Below the pieces are notes generated by a model. That model was not told the DNA's origin. It made no database searches and saw only the letters and a program-made list of their open reading frames with translations. A program made the translations under genes and the position numbers. This document shows positions 21,666 through 33,177 of a DNA stretch of 51,494 nt, one piece after another; positions within the stretch are counted from its first letter, which is position 1; every line of letters begins with the position of its first letter. This DNA comes from Reticulitermes lucifugus (lineage: Eukaryota > Arthropoda > Insecta > Blattodea > Rhinotermitidae), in the NCBI GenBank assembly GCA_026260175.1, contig JAKCWW010000698.1, forward strand, positions 41,765 to 93,258, given 5' to 3'.

Positions 21666-24600
21666 TACTCAGTTATTACTGCACTTTTTCTTTGTCTTTA
21701 CCCTTTTCATAGCGGTCTAAAACTTCTTACTTCTACTCATGTGCACCATTATTTCAGCTTCAGCATCCATTTGGTATTGCTGTTTAAATGACGCCTTTTT
21801 AGTTTTTGAGGCAGTTGCTCGCAAAGAACACATCTAGGTCTGAGGCCCTGCGAAGGCAAGGAAGAAATTCAATTCGTGCAAAGAGTGGATTCATGTGTTT
21901 TTGCAAATGACCGAGTCATTTTAAGTAAGATTCTCGAAGCTTATTTTCTGTTACCAAGCACTGTGTAATGTAGGTAATATTGTCTGTCATGTCCATCGAC
22001 TCTCTGTAATAAAACACGAATGATGCCTGACGCCTCTGTTTCCATGGTAACCATGGTTACATGTACTTTAATTTTAATGTAGGAGATAGTAGCCATTTTG
22101 GCATGTCCTGTTTGTGGGCAGAACTGTCAGAATAATGCAGTTCAGGGCAGAGAGCAATTATTCATGACATGTAAGGCCCGAGATCGTGCATCCATCGTCC
22201 GTTAGAGTATGTAGCAAAACGAAAGCTAAGAAGTATCCTTCTTTTTAAATACCTTATCTGTGAAATGTATGAGATCTGCTCACTTATCTACTGATTACCT
22301 AAGCATATTTGCTATTTTCATGTAGCAGGGTTCTTGGGTGAAGCTTATAGTAACACAGCTGGTCAATAAGTTTAGTACGTTTTGCGTAAGTCTCACAACC
22401 GTAACAATAGTTGAGCTGTGAATGAAGGAAGGTATGTAGCCTATAGTTGCCTCATTTCGCGAAAACAGAATTATATCTTATTGATTTTAAAATATTATTC
22501 TCTAACGGCCTCATTGTCGTCCAAATTCGCCTACTGTAGCTTAAACCTTCAAGCCTACTTTTAACTTGATAATGCAATTGTACATAGCCTCCAAGCCGAA
22601 AAGAGCGGTTGTGTTGATCCAAGCTCTAACGTGCAGACTTGGAAAGCCATTAAGATACTTTCAACACACTTTACTTTACGTAGGATTATGAACCTAAGAA
22701 GATTCTGTTTTTGCTCTCTCTCCGATAAAGCGTTGAGAGGCATCAAAGGGGAAAGTATCGTCATCTCCTTCCTCATGAGCACATAGACGTGTGAAGCTGG
22801 AGGTGCATTATTGCGTGTACCAATTGAATGTTACGCTCTAAAAACTAAGTGACGTAATCTTAAGATGCTCCTACACCGTCAATAATATTGTGCAGTGATT
22901 AATATTGCACAAAGTTATTGTGCGTCTAGTTTTGATACTGAAGGTTTGCACAATATATTGTGTCAGTCCAATGATGTTTGATATGTCCTTGCAATGTCAA
23001 GAATATTGAATAGCCTTTGGACAGTAATGCACAATATCCATTCAGTTACGGTCTGTCTGCTGAGCAGTAAACGTGTCCAGAAAGAAAATTTGAGGTCTTC
23101 AAGAGTATTTCCAGTGGCCAGATAGCTTAGCGGAGTGACTGCCTCTCGCATGTTATTTCTTTTGGTGATTGTAGCGGTAACAGTCTTGAGTAGGTTATGG
23201 AATGATTGACCATCCAACTACAGAAAATTTTTGTGGTCTATTGGCTCACTCAAATTTAAGGCTGTAAGAACATTTTTATGTATTATGGACTTCATTTGTA
23301 CCGTTTCTTGGCCCAGCGCATTAATTTTCTCTCTAAAACGGGATTAAAACAATAGTTACAAATGCAGCAACAGTGCGTGTTTAATTGTCCTGACCCACGA
23401 GCAAAATGAAATATTACACGGTGCTAGTGAGTCATCTAAGGGGAAACATATAGCACAATATTAATTCAAGGCAAAAATAGTGAACAATAATACTGACCGT
23501 CTGGGGACCACATTAGGACGGGACATTCCTTTGTGTTGAAGGCGTATTAAGAGCTGATCTCCATTATAATTTGATACTCGTCAGTGTAGAGGGCTTTATA
23601 AAAAAACGGAAACATGTAGCACGCGTGATAGATTAAAAGGATATTGTCTTAAGTCATTTGTGATTGACGGTCGATTTTATATCACAGTGCAGTAATTTAT
23701 CTTGTGTCCTGTGGAACTCGTGGCGTTTGTTGTAGCCGTTGATTTCCGCTGATTAAATTAAATTTAGAGGGAGGTATGTAGGATATGGTTTGTGTTGGTG
23801 GGCCAAGGAATAATAATGACCTTTCTCGCAGTAGAACATTATAAAAATATTTTCATCAAATACAGCATTATCTTCTGTACCTTTAACATCTTGGCAGATA
23901 TGCCCATATTGAAGTTTTTCCTTTAAATTTAAGACGTTACCTTAAAAAATCGTGTTCAGTGGGCAGGGGAGGCGCTTCTTGAGGGGTTAAACGGCCGGGG
24001 CCTGAAACTTGTCCCGTCCCTCAATCTAATGCCAAGATTACGGATTCGTGGATTAATGTTTTGACATCCCCATGTGCCTTCGTGTCATGTATAGAGGCAA
24101 ATTTACCTTTTACTGCCTTAGGGTAGTATACATACTCGTATATGCTCATCGTCATTGATTGTATAGAGTTTTTGGCACAGTTGTGTCTGACGATCTGTAA
24201 GCGTTTATGTATTAATGGATGCAAGTAACACAACGGTTATGGGCAGCAGTGTGTAACATCGAAGGAAATGTGTGACGAAACCCCACCCTCGAGTTTGTAA
24301 ACACTGTGCTCCTCATTCGGGAGATGACGGGCAAGTTACACGACTTCGTGTGCACTTGCGTAGCGTCCAGTAATTCTGAGTGACGAATGCAACGCTTGGG
24401 AGGGAGCAGTGCTACAGTATTGTAAAATGTCTTGTTATTATTACTCTGAAATTTGATTTTAACATCCATCGAATGAGAGTCTGATGCGCTAGCATGTGAA
24501 ATGTAAAATGATTTAGGAGGGCGTCGGTAGTGGGGAAAAAGGACATGCATTTGGGCAGGCTGGTGTAGTAATAACTCATTAGGTTGTATTATTGAAGAAC

Positions 24601-26040
24601 CCAGTCCAAATCTCGTCATGGCTGCCGTTAAGACTTTAAAGTTCTTCCTCAGTATTTTCAGACGATTCAGAGATAAGCCTCCGCCGTCCTCTAATTTATA
24701 ATGTACTTACTATTTATAATGAACCCCCACTATACTTGTGTCCTACATAATTATGATGTCGTTAGGTCTATTCAACGGCTGTTTGTAAATCCTGTAGTCG
24801 TGTTGCCATCGTAATGACTGTAAACTTATTGATTTTACGAGTAGTGACAGTTAAATGACAGAACTGATTATGTAAGACGAAATAGGCCCATATTGTCACT
24901 AACTTTTAGTGAGCGTGCTCGCCTTCGAAGTAGGCCTAGCGCTTACTGTGTCTTCGCAAGCCTCCACGCATTCCAGCGTCGCTGCCACGCCTGGAAACAT
25001 TGATCGAAATAATTTTCTAATAGCCCTTTCAGTATTATGGTCACATTGATGGGATTTGTTGTGAAGTGTGTCAGAATGTGACATTTTCAAAACGATGTTT
25101 AGTTTTTTGTATAAGAGCCCTTTTTACGGGGTCAATTCTGGCGAGTGATTTGGATTTTCAAATGCTGTTGTTTGTTCTGGGCCAAAATCTCTTTGCCGAA
25201 AGGCTGTTTGGGAAGACGCATTATCCACATAAAAATTCACTTTTTTTCGGTCAACTATCAGGCCTTTCTCGGCGAATTATCTTGCACTAAATATTCCGAG
25301 AAATGAACGTAGAATGCTCGGTGGACTGTTTGGAGAAGCGAATGGCTTCTTCGTAGATTGTGATATTTGTTTTGTATCCGGACCTCCGGACTTTTCTACT
25401 AGCTACTTTGCCATTTCGTTTCTGGTTTATGTTGGAAGATTCGAAGCTTGTTATCTGTCATCATTGTTATTCTAAAAGATTGGGAACTTTCAAAAATCTT
25501 GCCGCATATTCTTACCAGATATTCTTGTTTCGTGTTCGAACAAACAAATCACCCTGCAGTACAGCAACCACAACATAAACTCAATCCAATCGCCTATTTG
25601 ATACAAAACTGATGAATTATGTAATCCTGTGATTTACAACTGACTGTTGATCAGTGCTGCTAATTGCTGCAAAAACATGTATTCTGCTATTTAGTCGCCA
25701 AGTTTCTTATATCTGTAAAATAGTCTGAACGATTTCGCGCCATTTAGAGTATCAAAGTGAGCAGAACAGATCCTGTCATTTCCCTCTGCTTTACGGAAAG
25801 CCGAAACTAAGGGAAATGCCAACGTTATCAGTTCTCTGCAAATGTATGCATGCTCTTGACAGCAACACTATCTTGTTTGAAAGCTATGTTATATATAGGT
25901 ATAAACCAATGGTATCAAGGATTTTCATACATTAAACCTACTTTGTTGTGTATATTAGTGAACTGAGTGGGTGGAAATATTAGAGGAATATCGTGAAATC
26001 ATTTTTGTTGAAAAAGTTATTACAAAATTTGTTGTTATCA
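21666..26040. other. Gene-free stretch
   Basis: No supported gene. Minor features are a CCATGG-rich palindromic patch near 22041-22058 and TTGTGCA..TGCACAA inverted words at 22887-22911 and around 22945-22965. A tRNA A-box-like string lies at 23125-23145 with no B box. The longest ORF (24212-24619, minus, 135 codons) has random composition and no recognisable domain. Confidence 0.5.
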
Positions 26041-26660
26041 ATTGTTATCTACTAATATAAAAGTATGCTCATTTTTTAAATTTTGTCCATTTCTTCTCTG
26101 TTAATCCAAATATGGAAGTTGTGTTAGCCGATTCGTACGAGTTTCGTTTACTATTTATTCTGGTACATACATATGTGTTATTATTTCTCTGTCTGTTAGC
26201 AGTTTATCACTTCAGCCAAATTTGTTATTTTTCTTCTATTATAAAGTAATGTTAATTTTTCTTTCTCTCTTTACATAGTTCTTTGTTTGGTGGGTTCTTT
26301 CCAGAAATGTTTTGTTATTCCTTTTAATACAAAGTTGTCAATATTTTTTTTCTTAAAAAGTTGTTTAATTAAAGTCTGTTACAAGTTTCTGTTATTGTTT
26401 TTGCTATTACCGTATGTTTCTTCTGTTACAACGTTGTTTATTATTCCTTGTTTGAAGAACGTATTTCATATTATTCAGCTATGTACCTATGTATAGTTTG
26501 TTTTTATGACAATTTATACAATCCTTCTTGTCATTTTTGCTAGAAAGTTATTTTTGTCTTATTTTGTATTATTATAAACATTCTTTTACAAAGTCATTTT
26601 TCCTTACCTGTTGGAATAGACATATCTTTGTGTTTATTAATACTATTCTGTATTCGCAAC
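26041..26660. other. Tract with strong T over A skew
   Basis: The plus strand is T-rich over about 600 bp. In 26221-26280 I count 36 T and 13 A in 60 bases. Words such as ACAAAGTTGT, AAAAGTTGTTT and GAAAGTTATTTTTGTC recur irregularly, which might be a very degenerate tandem repeat. The ORF 26287-26496 (hydrophobic F/L/V) is a consequence of the T-richness. Confidence 0.6.
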
Positions 26661-27167
26661 TTCATGTCCTACTTGCTGTGATACAACTGTTGGCGCAGTT
26701 GTGATTGGTTCACAGGCACGCTGTCGGTAAGTCCATTTGCAATAGCCTCAAACTCAAAAGAACACAGAGAAGAAATGTCCGAAAAGCGTGTCTGTCTGTC
26801 TGTCTTCCACGTTCGGGATCCAAATCCTCTTACAGAAGGCTTATAAAACTGCTTTAGTTTGTTCCACTGAAGTGAGAGGCGAGGTGACTTCATTCGCCAC
26901 ATCGATAATGCCAACACAAGAAAAGCTGTGATGAGGTGTTTTACGTTCACCGGTCACAAATACTTTTATGTAAAACTCTTTTCGACGTAATTGGATGAGG
27001 TTACTATGAGACAATGTGGAGAAGAAGGGAGGAAGGGAGGGTGCGTCTGTTGCACTTCTCTACTACATTTCTGAAGGCCAGAGGTTCGAACCTGATCGTC
27101 TCCAGCAATTCGCACCCAAGAATGTAACACGTGTTTTATGTTCTGATGTACCAGGTCAATGTCTGTA

Positions 27168-27385
27168 ATGGAGCGCACAGAATCCTGGTTGCATCTGTTC
27201 GTGATGTGTTGTTATCATTCAAGGCAGATCTAGGACGTTGCCCAGACATATTCCGTACACACTTTATCTTAATTTCCATGTAAAAATAGGCTGTCATGTT
27301 ATTACCTTCCGTGTTATCGCCAGTAGTCCCTGCGGCTGTGACAGAGCGTTTGGGTAACACCGTAATAAAACCGTAAAATCGATGT
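27168..27385 (+). repeat. Dispersed repeat related to the 9.3-9.45 kb element
   Basis: GCACAGAATCCTGGT at 27175-27189 is identical to 9344-9358, and GATGTGTTGTT resembles the following bases there. Farther on, TAATAAAACCGTAAAA (about 27364-27379) matches TAATAAAACTGTAAAA at 9434-9449 with one change. The two anchors are in the same order but farther apart here. This suggests a second copy of the interior of the inverted-arm element, without its ribozyme-like motif. Confidence 0.45.
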
Positions 27386-28357
27386 CTCGCTGAATGTACA
27401 TCGATGTTATTTCAGATTTACTGTGTATAAAAACTGCAGAGTTTATGTTGCATTTAGCGGTGTGTAGTGACAACAGAATGCTGAGAGAATGTTTATGTTA
27501 AATGGGAGGAGCAACATGAAGATGGATAAAATTACGCAATGAGAAGTTTATTTCCCGCGAAGTATCATCGGGATTATCGTAAGAAGAACGAGGGAAATTT
27601 TCTTGTTGACTCCACCACATAAAGCACTCAAAAACTAAGAATTTGGAATGAGAAGTAAAATCAAGAGTTCTTTTAAACGGGTATGAAAATTCTCTTTACA
27701 TTTGGCCTATATTCGTAGAAGATTTAGCAGTTCCCGTAATTCGTGCAGCGCTTTTAAATTACATAATTTGCAAACAAAATATGTATCCCTTAAGTCTTGT
27801 GAAATTACCATCCAAGACAAATAACCTTTGGCAGAATTACAAGAAAACTATACTGTCGATTTAACTTGTTTCGTTTTGTAAGAAATCTGCAATTCAGCAC
27901 AGAGGATTCAGTTCAGATTACGTCCTTTTATGATAACACGAAAAAAAGGCTTGAGGCTTTTTCCTGTCCGGCCCCGTGACTACACGTTTGTGTTGAGAAA
28001 CGTGGCACTGGGACCGGTTTTTCTCCGAGTATTTTGACTTGCCTCTCCTAAATTATCTTTCCACCAGTGTTCTATTTTCATTCATTCCATCGTACGGTTT
28101 TGCGACTGCACAATAGGCCCATTAGTGGCCGCAGTACGGAGGGACGTCCTCTCGACCCAGCCCCAAGTAGCCAAGTTTGTCAGTATGAGGCCGAGCACAC
28201 TTCCATGAAGAAGCAAACCAAATTAAGCTGCTTGCTTTTTCTAAATAACCGATTATTTAGACTCACGATATATGGCCATTTTCCATGCTGAAATCATTAC
28301 TTGTAGGGTGTAGTTGTTAGTTGTATGTTTGGTTAAACAATGAATGTTTGAACTATA

Positions 28358-28921
28358 CAGAGTGTATCTAATATGCTTGGACAAGTTTCAGGAGTGGGTT
28401 CCCCACAACAAAACATGATAAAATTTTTATGTCAATAAATGTTCGCAAACACTCAGTTTTCGAGGTACAGGCCCCACGCTCGCCCGACCTCAATCCTTTA
28501 GATATTTATCTGTGGGGACAGTTAAAAACACTGTTGTATTCACTTCCAATAAAAATTGAGAGACTCTTGTCCAACCATTTTTTATGCTTGTCACACCATT
28601 CGCAACCGCCCCGTGACGTTTGAAAGGGTGCGACAGTCCATGATCAGACGTGTCCATGCGTGCATTGATTCAGGTGGAGGAAATTTTGAGAACATGTTGT
28701 GAATTGTGACAATAAGAACTCAACAGCCATTAAATTGGGAATATTTATCGTGATGGTATTATGTCAGTTGTGAGTAAAATATTACATAATTAAGGTATTT
28801 ATTTTGAATGTAATCTTTCAGTTGAATTCAAACACCACTCATTTCCGTACGTATGTTTATATGAACTTCTGTCTTTGTTTTAGTGTGTTAGTTTTTCCAA
28901 GCATTTTAGATACACCCCGTG
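28358..28921 (+). mobile_element. Internally deleted mariner-family transposon
   Basis: Terminal inverted repeats CAGAGTGTATCTAATATGCT (from 28358) and, at 28896-28921, the inverse of CACGGGGTGTATCTAAAATG match with a few changes. The left end is preceded by TA, the mariner-type target. Inside is only the C-terminal part of a DDE transposase, listed separately. A full element of this family is expected to be well over 1 kb, so at 564 bp most of the gene is missing. Confidence 0.75.
28456..28702 (+). pseudogene. Mariner-family DDE transposase, C-terminal relic
   Basis: The frame from 28429 encodes VQAPRSPDLNPLDIYLWGQL, the motif that holds the third catalytic acidic residue (the D of NPLD), then LYSLPIKIE. 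After a frameshift in the T tract near 28579-28584, another frame gives FYACHTIRNRPVT and FERVRQSMIRRVHACIDSGG up to a stop at 28700-28702. This ending (RVHACIDSGGGxFEHxL) is typical of the family. The N-terminal DNA-binding region and the first two catalytic residues are absent. Confidence 0.8.
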
Positions 28922-30302
28922 CACACGAAATATGGAAAATCGTAAGAAAATGTCCATTTGGGCTACAGTAACTGATTTAGGCACGGTATTCCCGTGACAT
29001 AATGAAATTTATTGGTCGGTAATTTATGTTCGGTTATGTGGTTAGATTCTAAGACCACGGAGTTGTTTTAAAATACTGTGGAAGCAAAGCCTGATAATCT
29101 TAGTGAAAAAAGGGTAGTGAGCTGTCAGTATTACAAAATGTATTTTTACGTGAGGATATGATTTGCCACGGGAAGTGCTTTCTCGTAGTGTGCAAGGCCG
29201 TTAGCACATGAATAAGTGGTGCTGTGACCGCAACTTGCGTGTCCGCGAGAGATGCACTAAGTAACTTGGTTCTTTAACAGATTAGAAATTCAGTGTTTCT
29301 GGGTGTTTCTTAACATATCAGTCTGTACGAACCATTTCGTCACTTCAGTTAAACCTTTTGTTTTCTGTGCTATTTATGCGTTCGCCTTCAGCAAAACACA
29401 GGAGCTTTACATAAATATCATTTGGTGCTTGGAGTATGGCTTGTTCCATGCAGCGGATATTACATACGACTTTGTTATTTATGTCGACGACTGGATACTT
29501 TTTTTGATCCGTCTGTTGAAGGTCCTTGCCATAGATTCAAAAGAAGACGCGAAGAGTAGAAGGTGCAAGAAAAGATGAGAAAATGGAGTTAGAAACATAA
29601 AGAACATAAAGAGAATTGGATGTAAAAATGAGGTGAAATCTTCGCGTAGGTTTAAACTGTTGTTGGCTTTTCTGCGAATGTGGCTCCATTTCCCGTTGAT
29701 AGAATGCCAAAGCCGACCTTCCAGCACTCTGGTCACATAATGCTATGTCCTTTCGACGTTGCTATCCATACTTAGGTATTGTATAGCTTAGCAGGTGTTT
29801 GAAAAGGAAATACAGCTAGGACCTTCCTTGCAGTTTGTGTTTGTCATCGAAGATTCAGGCCAATGGAGAAGCTATTTTAATATACCTATCTATTGCTGCT
29901 AGAAGTGAAAATAGGATTGAATTTATATTTTCCTCTCTCTCTCTCTCTCTCCGTCTCTGCGATATTCACCGAAGCAATAGCGAAGGAAGTAAAAAATGTA
30001 GACACCATCACCTTATTTATTACCTATCTGGAATAAAATTTTATTCCCTTTTTATGCGATGTCAAACAGCAATTTTATTGTGTTGGTATTATGCTGGAAG
30101 TTTTTCGTTTTAGTACAGATCTATATGATGTACGGCACTTTTCAGGGGTTGTCTTTACTTTTGTGTTTAGGCGACTGGTTTCCATTACACTAACAGATTA
30201 TTACAGTTTTTTTAATTTTAAGATTATTGGCAACAGATTGAAACAGTATTTCCCTCAATAAGAGTAATAAGTTAGTCTTTGTGCTGGATACATAATGTGG
30301 CC
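28922..30302. other. Gene-free stretch with a (CT)n microsatellite
   Basis: No supported gene. A CT run lies at about 29932-29951. The ORFs 29303-29578 (plus) and 29479-29736 (minus) overlap each other and neither is recognisable. Confidence 0.5.
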
Positions 30303-30396
30303 TTAGCTCTTCTGGGATGTTACGCAAAGTTAGTTGGTAGTTGATTAACGATGTTTCTTGACAGCCTATCGGTCCCATCTTCAAGAATCAAGCAAT
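30303..30396 (-). repeat. Dispersed repeat with degenerate hammerhead-like core
   Basis: GCTCTTCTGGGATGTTAC, then a GGTAGTTGATTAACGATGTT-like section, then TCGGTCCCATCTTCAAGAATCAAG. The same words in the same order occur at 35.34-35.43 kb. On the minus strand TTGAAGA, an extra T, a GAC/GTC stem and GAAACATCG stand in hammerhead order, but C3 is changed. Confidence 0.5.
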
Positions 30397-31239
30397 CTAA
30401 ACTATGTAGTGTGTTTTCTGTGTGGTAGAAAATTACTACTTAAATATCAGTTACGTGAAGTATAGTCTTCGTAAGGTTGGGCGGCCTGTGTTATTTTGCC
30501 CTCGTGGGGCCTTTATAATTTAATGTGTGTCATTGACGTGACGTACAATATAAACGAGGAGTTACTTCAGATCCTGTTTACACTGAAACTCTACTAGCCC
30601 CTTTCTTTTGAACAGAGTCTCATATTCTCTTCATTGTCTGAATTGTATCATTAATCACTAAATTCTTCTGTGAGGATTTTGGTTATTTTTATTCGTGGAC
30701 CTTGAGGAGGTGAAGATGAAGGCGACACTTTAGTTAGAACTACGTACCCAGCAGCATGGCATCACATCTCTGAAGAGCGAAATCCTCAATTACAGCGCTG
30801 TGAAAACTCAAAACTCGCAAATTCACTTTCGTATTTCTTTCGTTATATCCGTGCTTGTTGAGTTGTTGTTTCCTTCATTGCCAGTCTCGCAAAAGTGTTA
30901 AATCCCCTCATCTTTAATAAGCGACTCTAAAATATGTATTTTACACCTCAGCATATACTTTCCTTTTAAAACCTTTTCATTTGTTCCCTCGTGTTGATAC
31001 GTTTAAACTAAGCTGTACAAAATTGTGTGCCATCTGGTCTTATGTCATCTTTGTACCCCATTTTAAGTACAACTTTCCTGATTATAGATTAAGTTCTTAT
31101 TTCTCCTCTTTCTCTTGAATTAAAATACGCCCCCTTTAAATCGCAAAATAAATTTTTCTGGGGACCTTATTCGAAATTTTAAATCTTATTCATAATTATT
31201 ACCACACAATTTTCGTTTAAGTTTTTGAGAGTATGCCAT

Positions 31240-31500
31240 ATAGCGCAGTACAGTGACTAGGCTACGGACTGGACTAATGAGAGTTTGGAGTTGGATCCCC
31301 AACAGGGGCACAGATGTCTTTCTCTCTACAGTGTCAAAACCGAGTCTGTGATTCATTCAGCCATCTATCCAGTATATATATGGGAATTTTTATCCCAGGA
31401 TAAATCCATAGGTGATTGAGTTGACTACTCATCTCCATCTAGTGCTGAGGTTAATAAGCGTGGAGCTTTATCCCTTCGTCCTTATAGATATCCATCTGAT
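31240..31500 (+). mobile_element. tRNA-derived SINE, family A, degraded head
   Basis: The head is eroded (TATAGCGCAGTACAGTGACT then GCTACGGACTGGAC). The body shares CTTTCTCTCTAC and CGAGTCTGTGATTCATTCAG-type words with the other copies. The 3' part (TACTCATCTCCATCTAGTGC, then TGAGGTTAATAAGCGTGGAG) matches 47.70-47.74 kb closely. Confidence 0.7.
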
Positions 31501-32130
31501 GTTACTTTATAAAGCAGAGGGACGATTTTTTTATTTTAATTTCTTGCCTAAGACGAAAGTTTTTAAGTAGTGTGACGATATTCCTTGGATTTCACGGACA
31601 GTATGTGGTCTTCTGTATGTGAATTTGGCATTACATTACAAACACTCTTTATCTTGCTCTGTAACCATGTTACTGTGTTATTTTTTCTCGGGAATTACCC
31701 AATTTTCCGAAACCACGTGAAACCTTCTTATAATGACTCACCCCAACGTTGTCCCACCAAAAATGCAGCACTCTTCAAAGGTATTAATATTGTCGATGAT
31801 AGGGCGCTGAAAAACACAGCCATAGCGTGGCTTCCTCTGTTGACATAGGATTTCAAAAAATGCATTTGATCAGTTTGAATTTGACGCCCGCAAATATTTG
31901 TTACGATTTTACGGCACATTTAATAAAATACAGACTGTCTTAGAGATCATATCGGAAATATTTATGATAAACTAATAACGCTCAGTGTGAGAGCCACGAG
32001 TGGCCCGAGCAATATCATCGCCTGTCCTGCGTGTTGGTCACTTCTGGTCTGTGTTGTGTGCGTTGATTTATCAACAGTTCTATATTCAATAAAATCTTCT
32101 CGGGCAGACAGCCGCGTCAGGGTGTGAAAA

Positions 32131-32174
32131 TTCTCCAGCGTTTCGGGTACTAATTCTGTCCCCATCTTCAGGGT
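32131..32174 (-). other. Degenerate hammerhead-like core
   Basis: On the minus strand CTGAAGA (32171-32165), an extra T, stem II GGG.AC/GT.CCC (32163-32158 with 32150-32145) and GAAACGC. The base expected at the cleavage site is G, which is not allowed in a hammerhead. Stem I keeps only two pairs. It is probably a dead copy and lies about 200 bp from the large palindrome. Confidence 0.4.
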
Positions 32175-32361
32175 GATACTGATGACTTAATGCCCTGCTG
32201 TCCGATATATATACATGTATATATATCTCAGAATTCTGTCGCCGCGAAAGTTTCAAGACAGATTGTATATATTTTCCAAAAATTTTTAAACTTGACACTA
32301 CTCCATTGTGTATCCGAGTATCATGCGGTTTATAAAACAAAAGTTAATTTCACAGTATTAA

Positions 32362-32496
32362 CACCGTGCATTTTGTTTAAATCAATAATAAAAACCGACG
32401 AATGCACTATATTGACCAATTTTATTCTGGTCTAGACCAGAATAAAATTGGTCAATATAGTGCATTCGTCGGTTTTTATTATTGATTAAAACAAAA
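32362..32496 (-). mobile_element. Inverted-arm element fused head to head (126-bp palindrome)
   Basis: Bases 32371-32496 are a palindrome with no spacer, centred between 32433 and 32434 (GGTCTAGACC). The inner 54 bp of each arm match perfectly, then one mismatch (32379/32488), then eight more pairs. The arms contain ACCGACGAATGCACTATATT, similar to the ACCAACAAATGCACTTTATT of the 40.1 kb element. The flag CACCGTGCATTTT (inverse of AAAATGCACGGTG) lies just outside at 32362-32374. It therefore looks like a minus-oriented member of the family whose spacer is gone. An assembly or template-switch artefact is the alternative. Confidence 0.6.
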
Positions 32497-32815
32497 GTTA
32501 GTTCCAAATTTAATTAATAACTTCAAAGGGTTAACATCTGAAGCGATTATTTTGATTACTCTTATCAATTTCTCAGTGCTTTCTTCTTCATGCGCTCACT
32601 AATTTACACATTCGTTGTTCGTGCATCGTAGGTTGTGTGTATTTATCGTTGATGTTAGGAGAGTTCATCTTTACTCTAACATTGACTGCTACATTTATAA
32701 CATGCCCTGTTCTTAAACATTAATGTGATATTTCACTCCAAAATTTTAAACCATCTATCTACTGGGAAATTTCCTGTGGAACTTAAAATGCAAACTGCTA
32801 AGAAAGTTGCAAAAT

Positions 32816-32990
32816 CAAGCCTCACTGAAATTTGAGAGAGAAATGATTTTTTAAATGGATCCGAATGTTGGTTGTCAATAAGAAAATAAATCGTAAGATA
32901 GAAAGGGGTAGAAACAGCCGTTAGGAAAGAGAGTGCAGAATGCTGAAAATGGAACACAAGCGTCAGGAAGATATTAGAGAAGAATGGTGA
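32816..32990 (+). pseudogene. LINE reverse-transcriptase C-terminal relic
   Basis: Successive frames give QASLKFEREMI, FLNGSECWLSIRK and KIERGRNSR (stop) ERECRMLKMEHKRQEDIREEW. These align with the LKFYKxMAxPTLLYGSECWTLTK..RIExAEMRFLR..DRKRNEDIREEL segment common in insect LINE ORF2 proteins. The last part has identical spacing over about 31 residues. There is a frameshift in the T tract at 32847-32852, another near 32890, and an in-frame stop. The 159-codon minus-strand ORF 32733-33212 is the antisense shadow and not a gene. Confidence 0.65.
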
Positions 32991-33157
32991 AAACGTGGAT
33001 ATCGTCATGAAACCTGTTAAAGTGGTGGCTGCAACATTTGTAAATAGTGCCTGTAAACAGAATATCCGAAGCCGCTGTGTTACATCAATGTAAAGAGAAG
33101 GGTGAAATGTGTCAGGGACTGCGACGAAAAAGGGAGAACGAGCAACCGGTGCAGGAC

Positions 33158-33177
33158 TGGTGGTGGTGGTGGTGGTG
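33158..33177. repeat. (GGT)n microsatellite
   Basis: About six GGT units. A short (TTAA)n run lies at 33430-33448. Confidence 0.85.

Noticed and set aside
22887-22965. TTGTGCA/TGCACAA words as MITE ends
   Set aside because: Several short AT-rich inverted words, but no pair with consistent spacing or a target duplication.
23120-23170. tRNA A-box-like string ATAGCTTAGCGGAGTGACTG
   Set aside because: No B box at the expected distance and no second copy in the window.
24212-24619. 135-codon minus-strand ORF
   Set aside because: No recognisable domain, mixed low-quality composition, and a length expected by chance among six frames of 51 kb.
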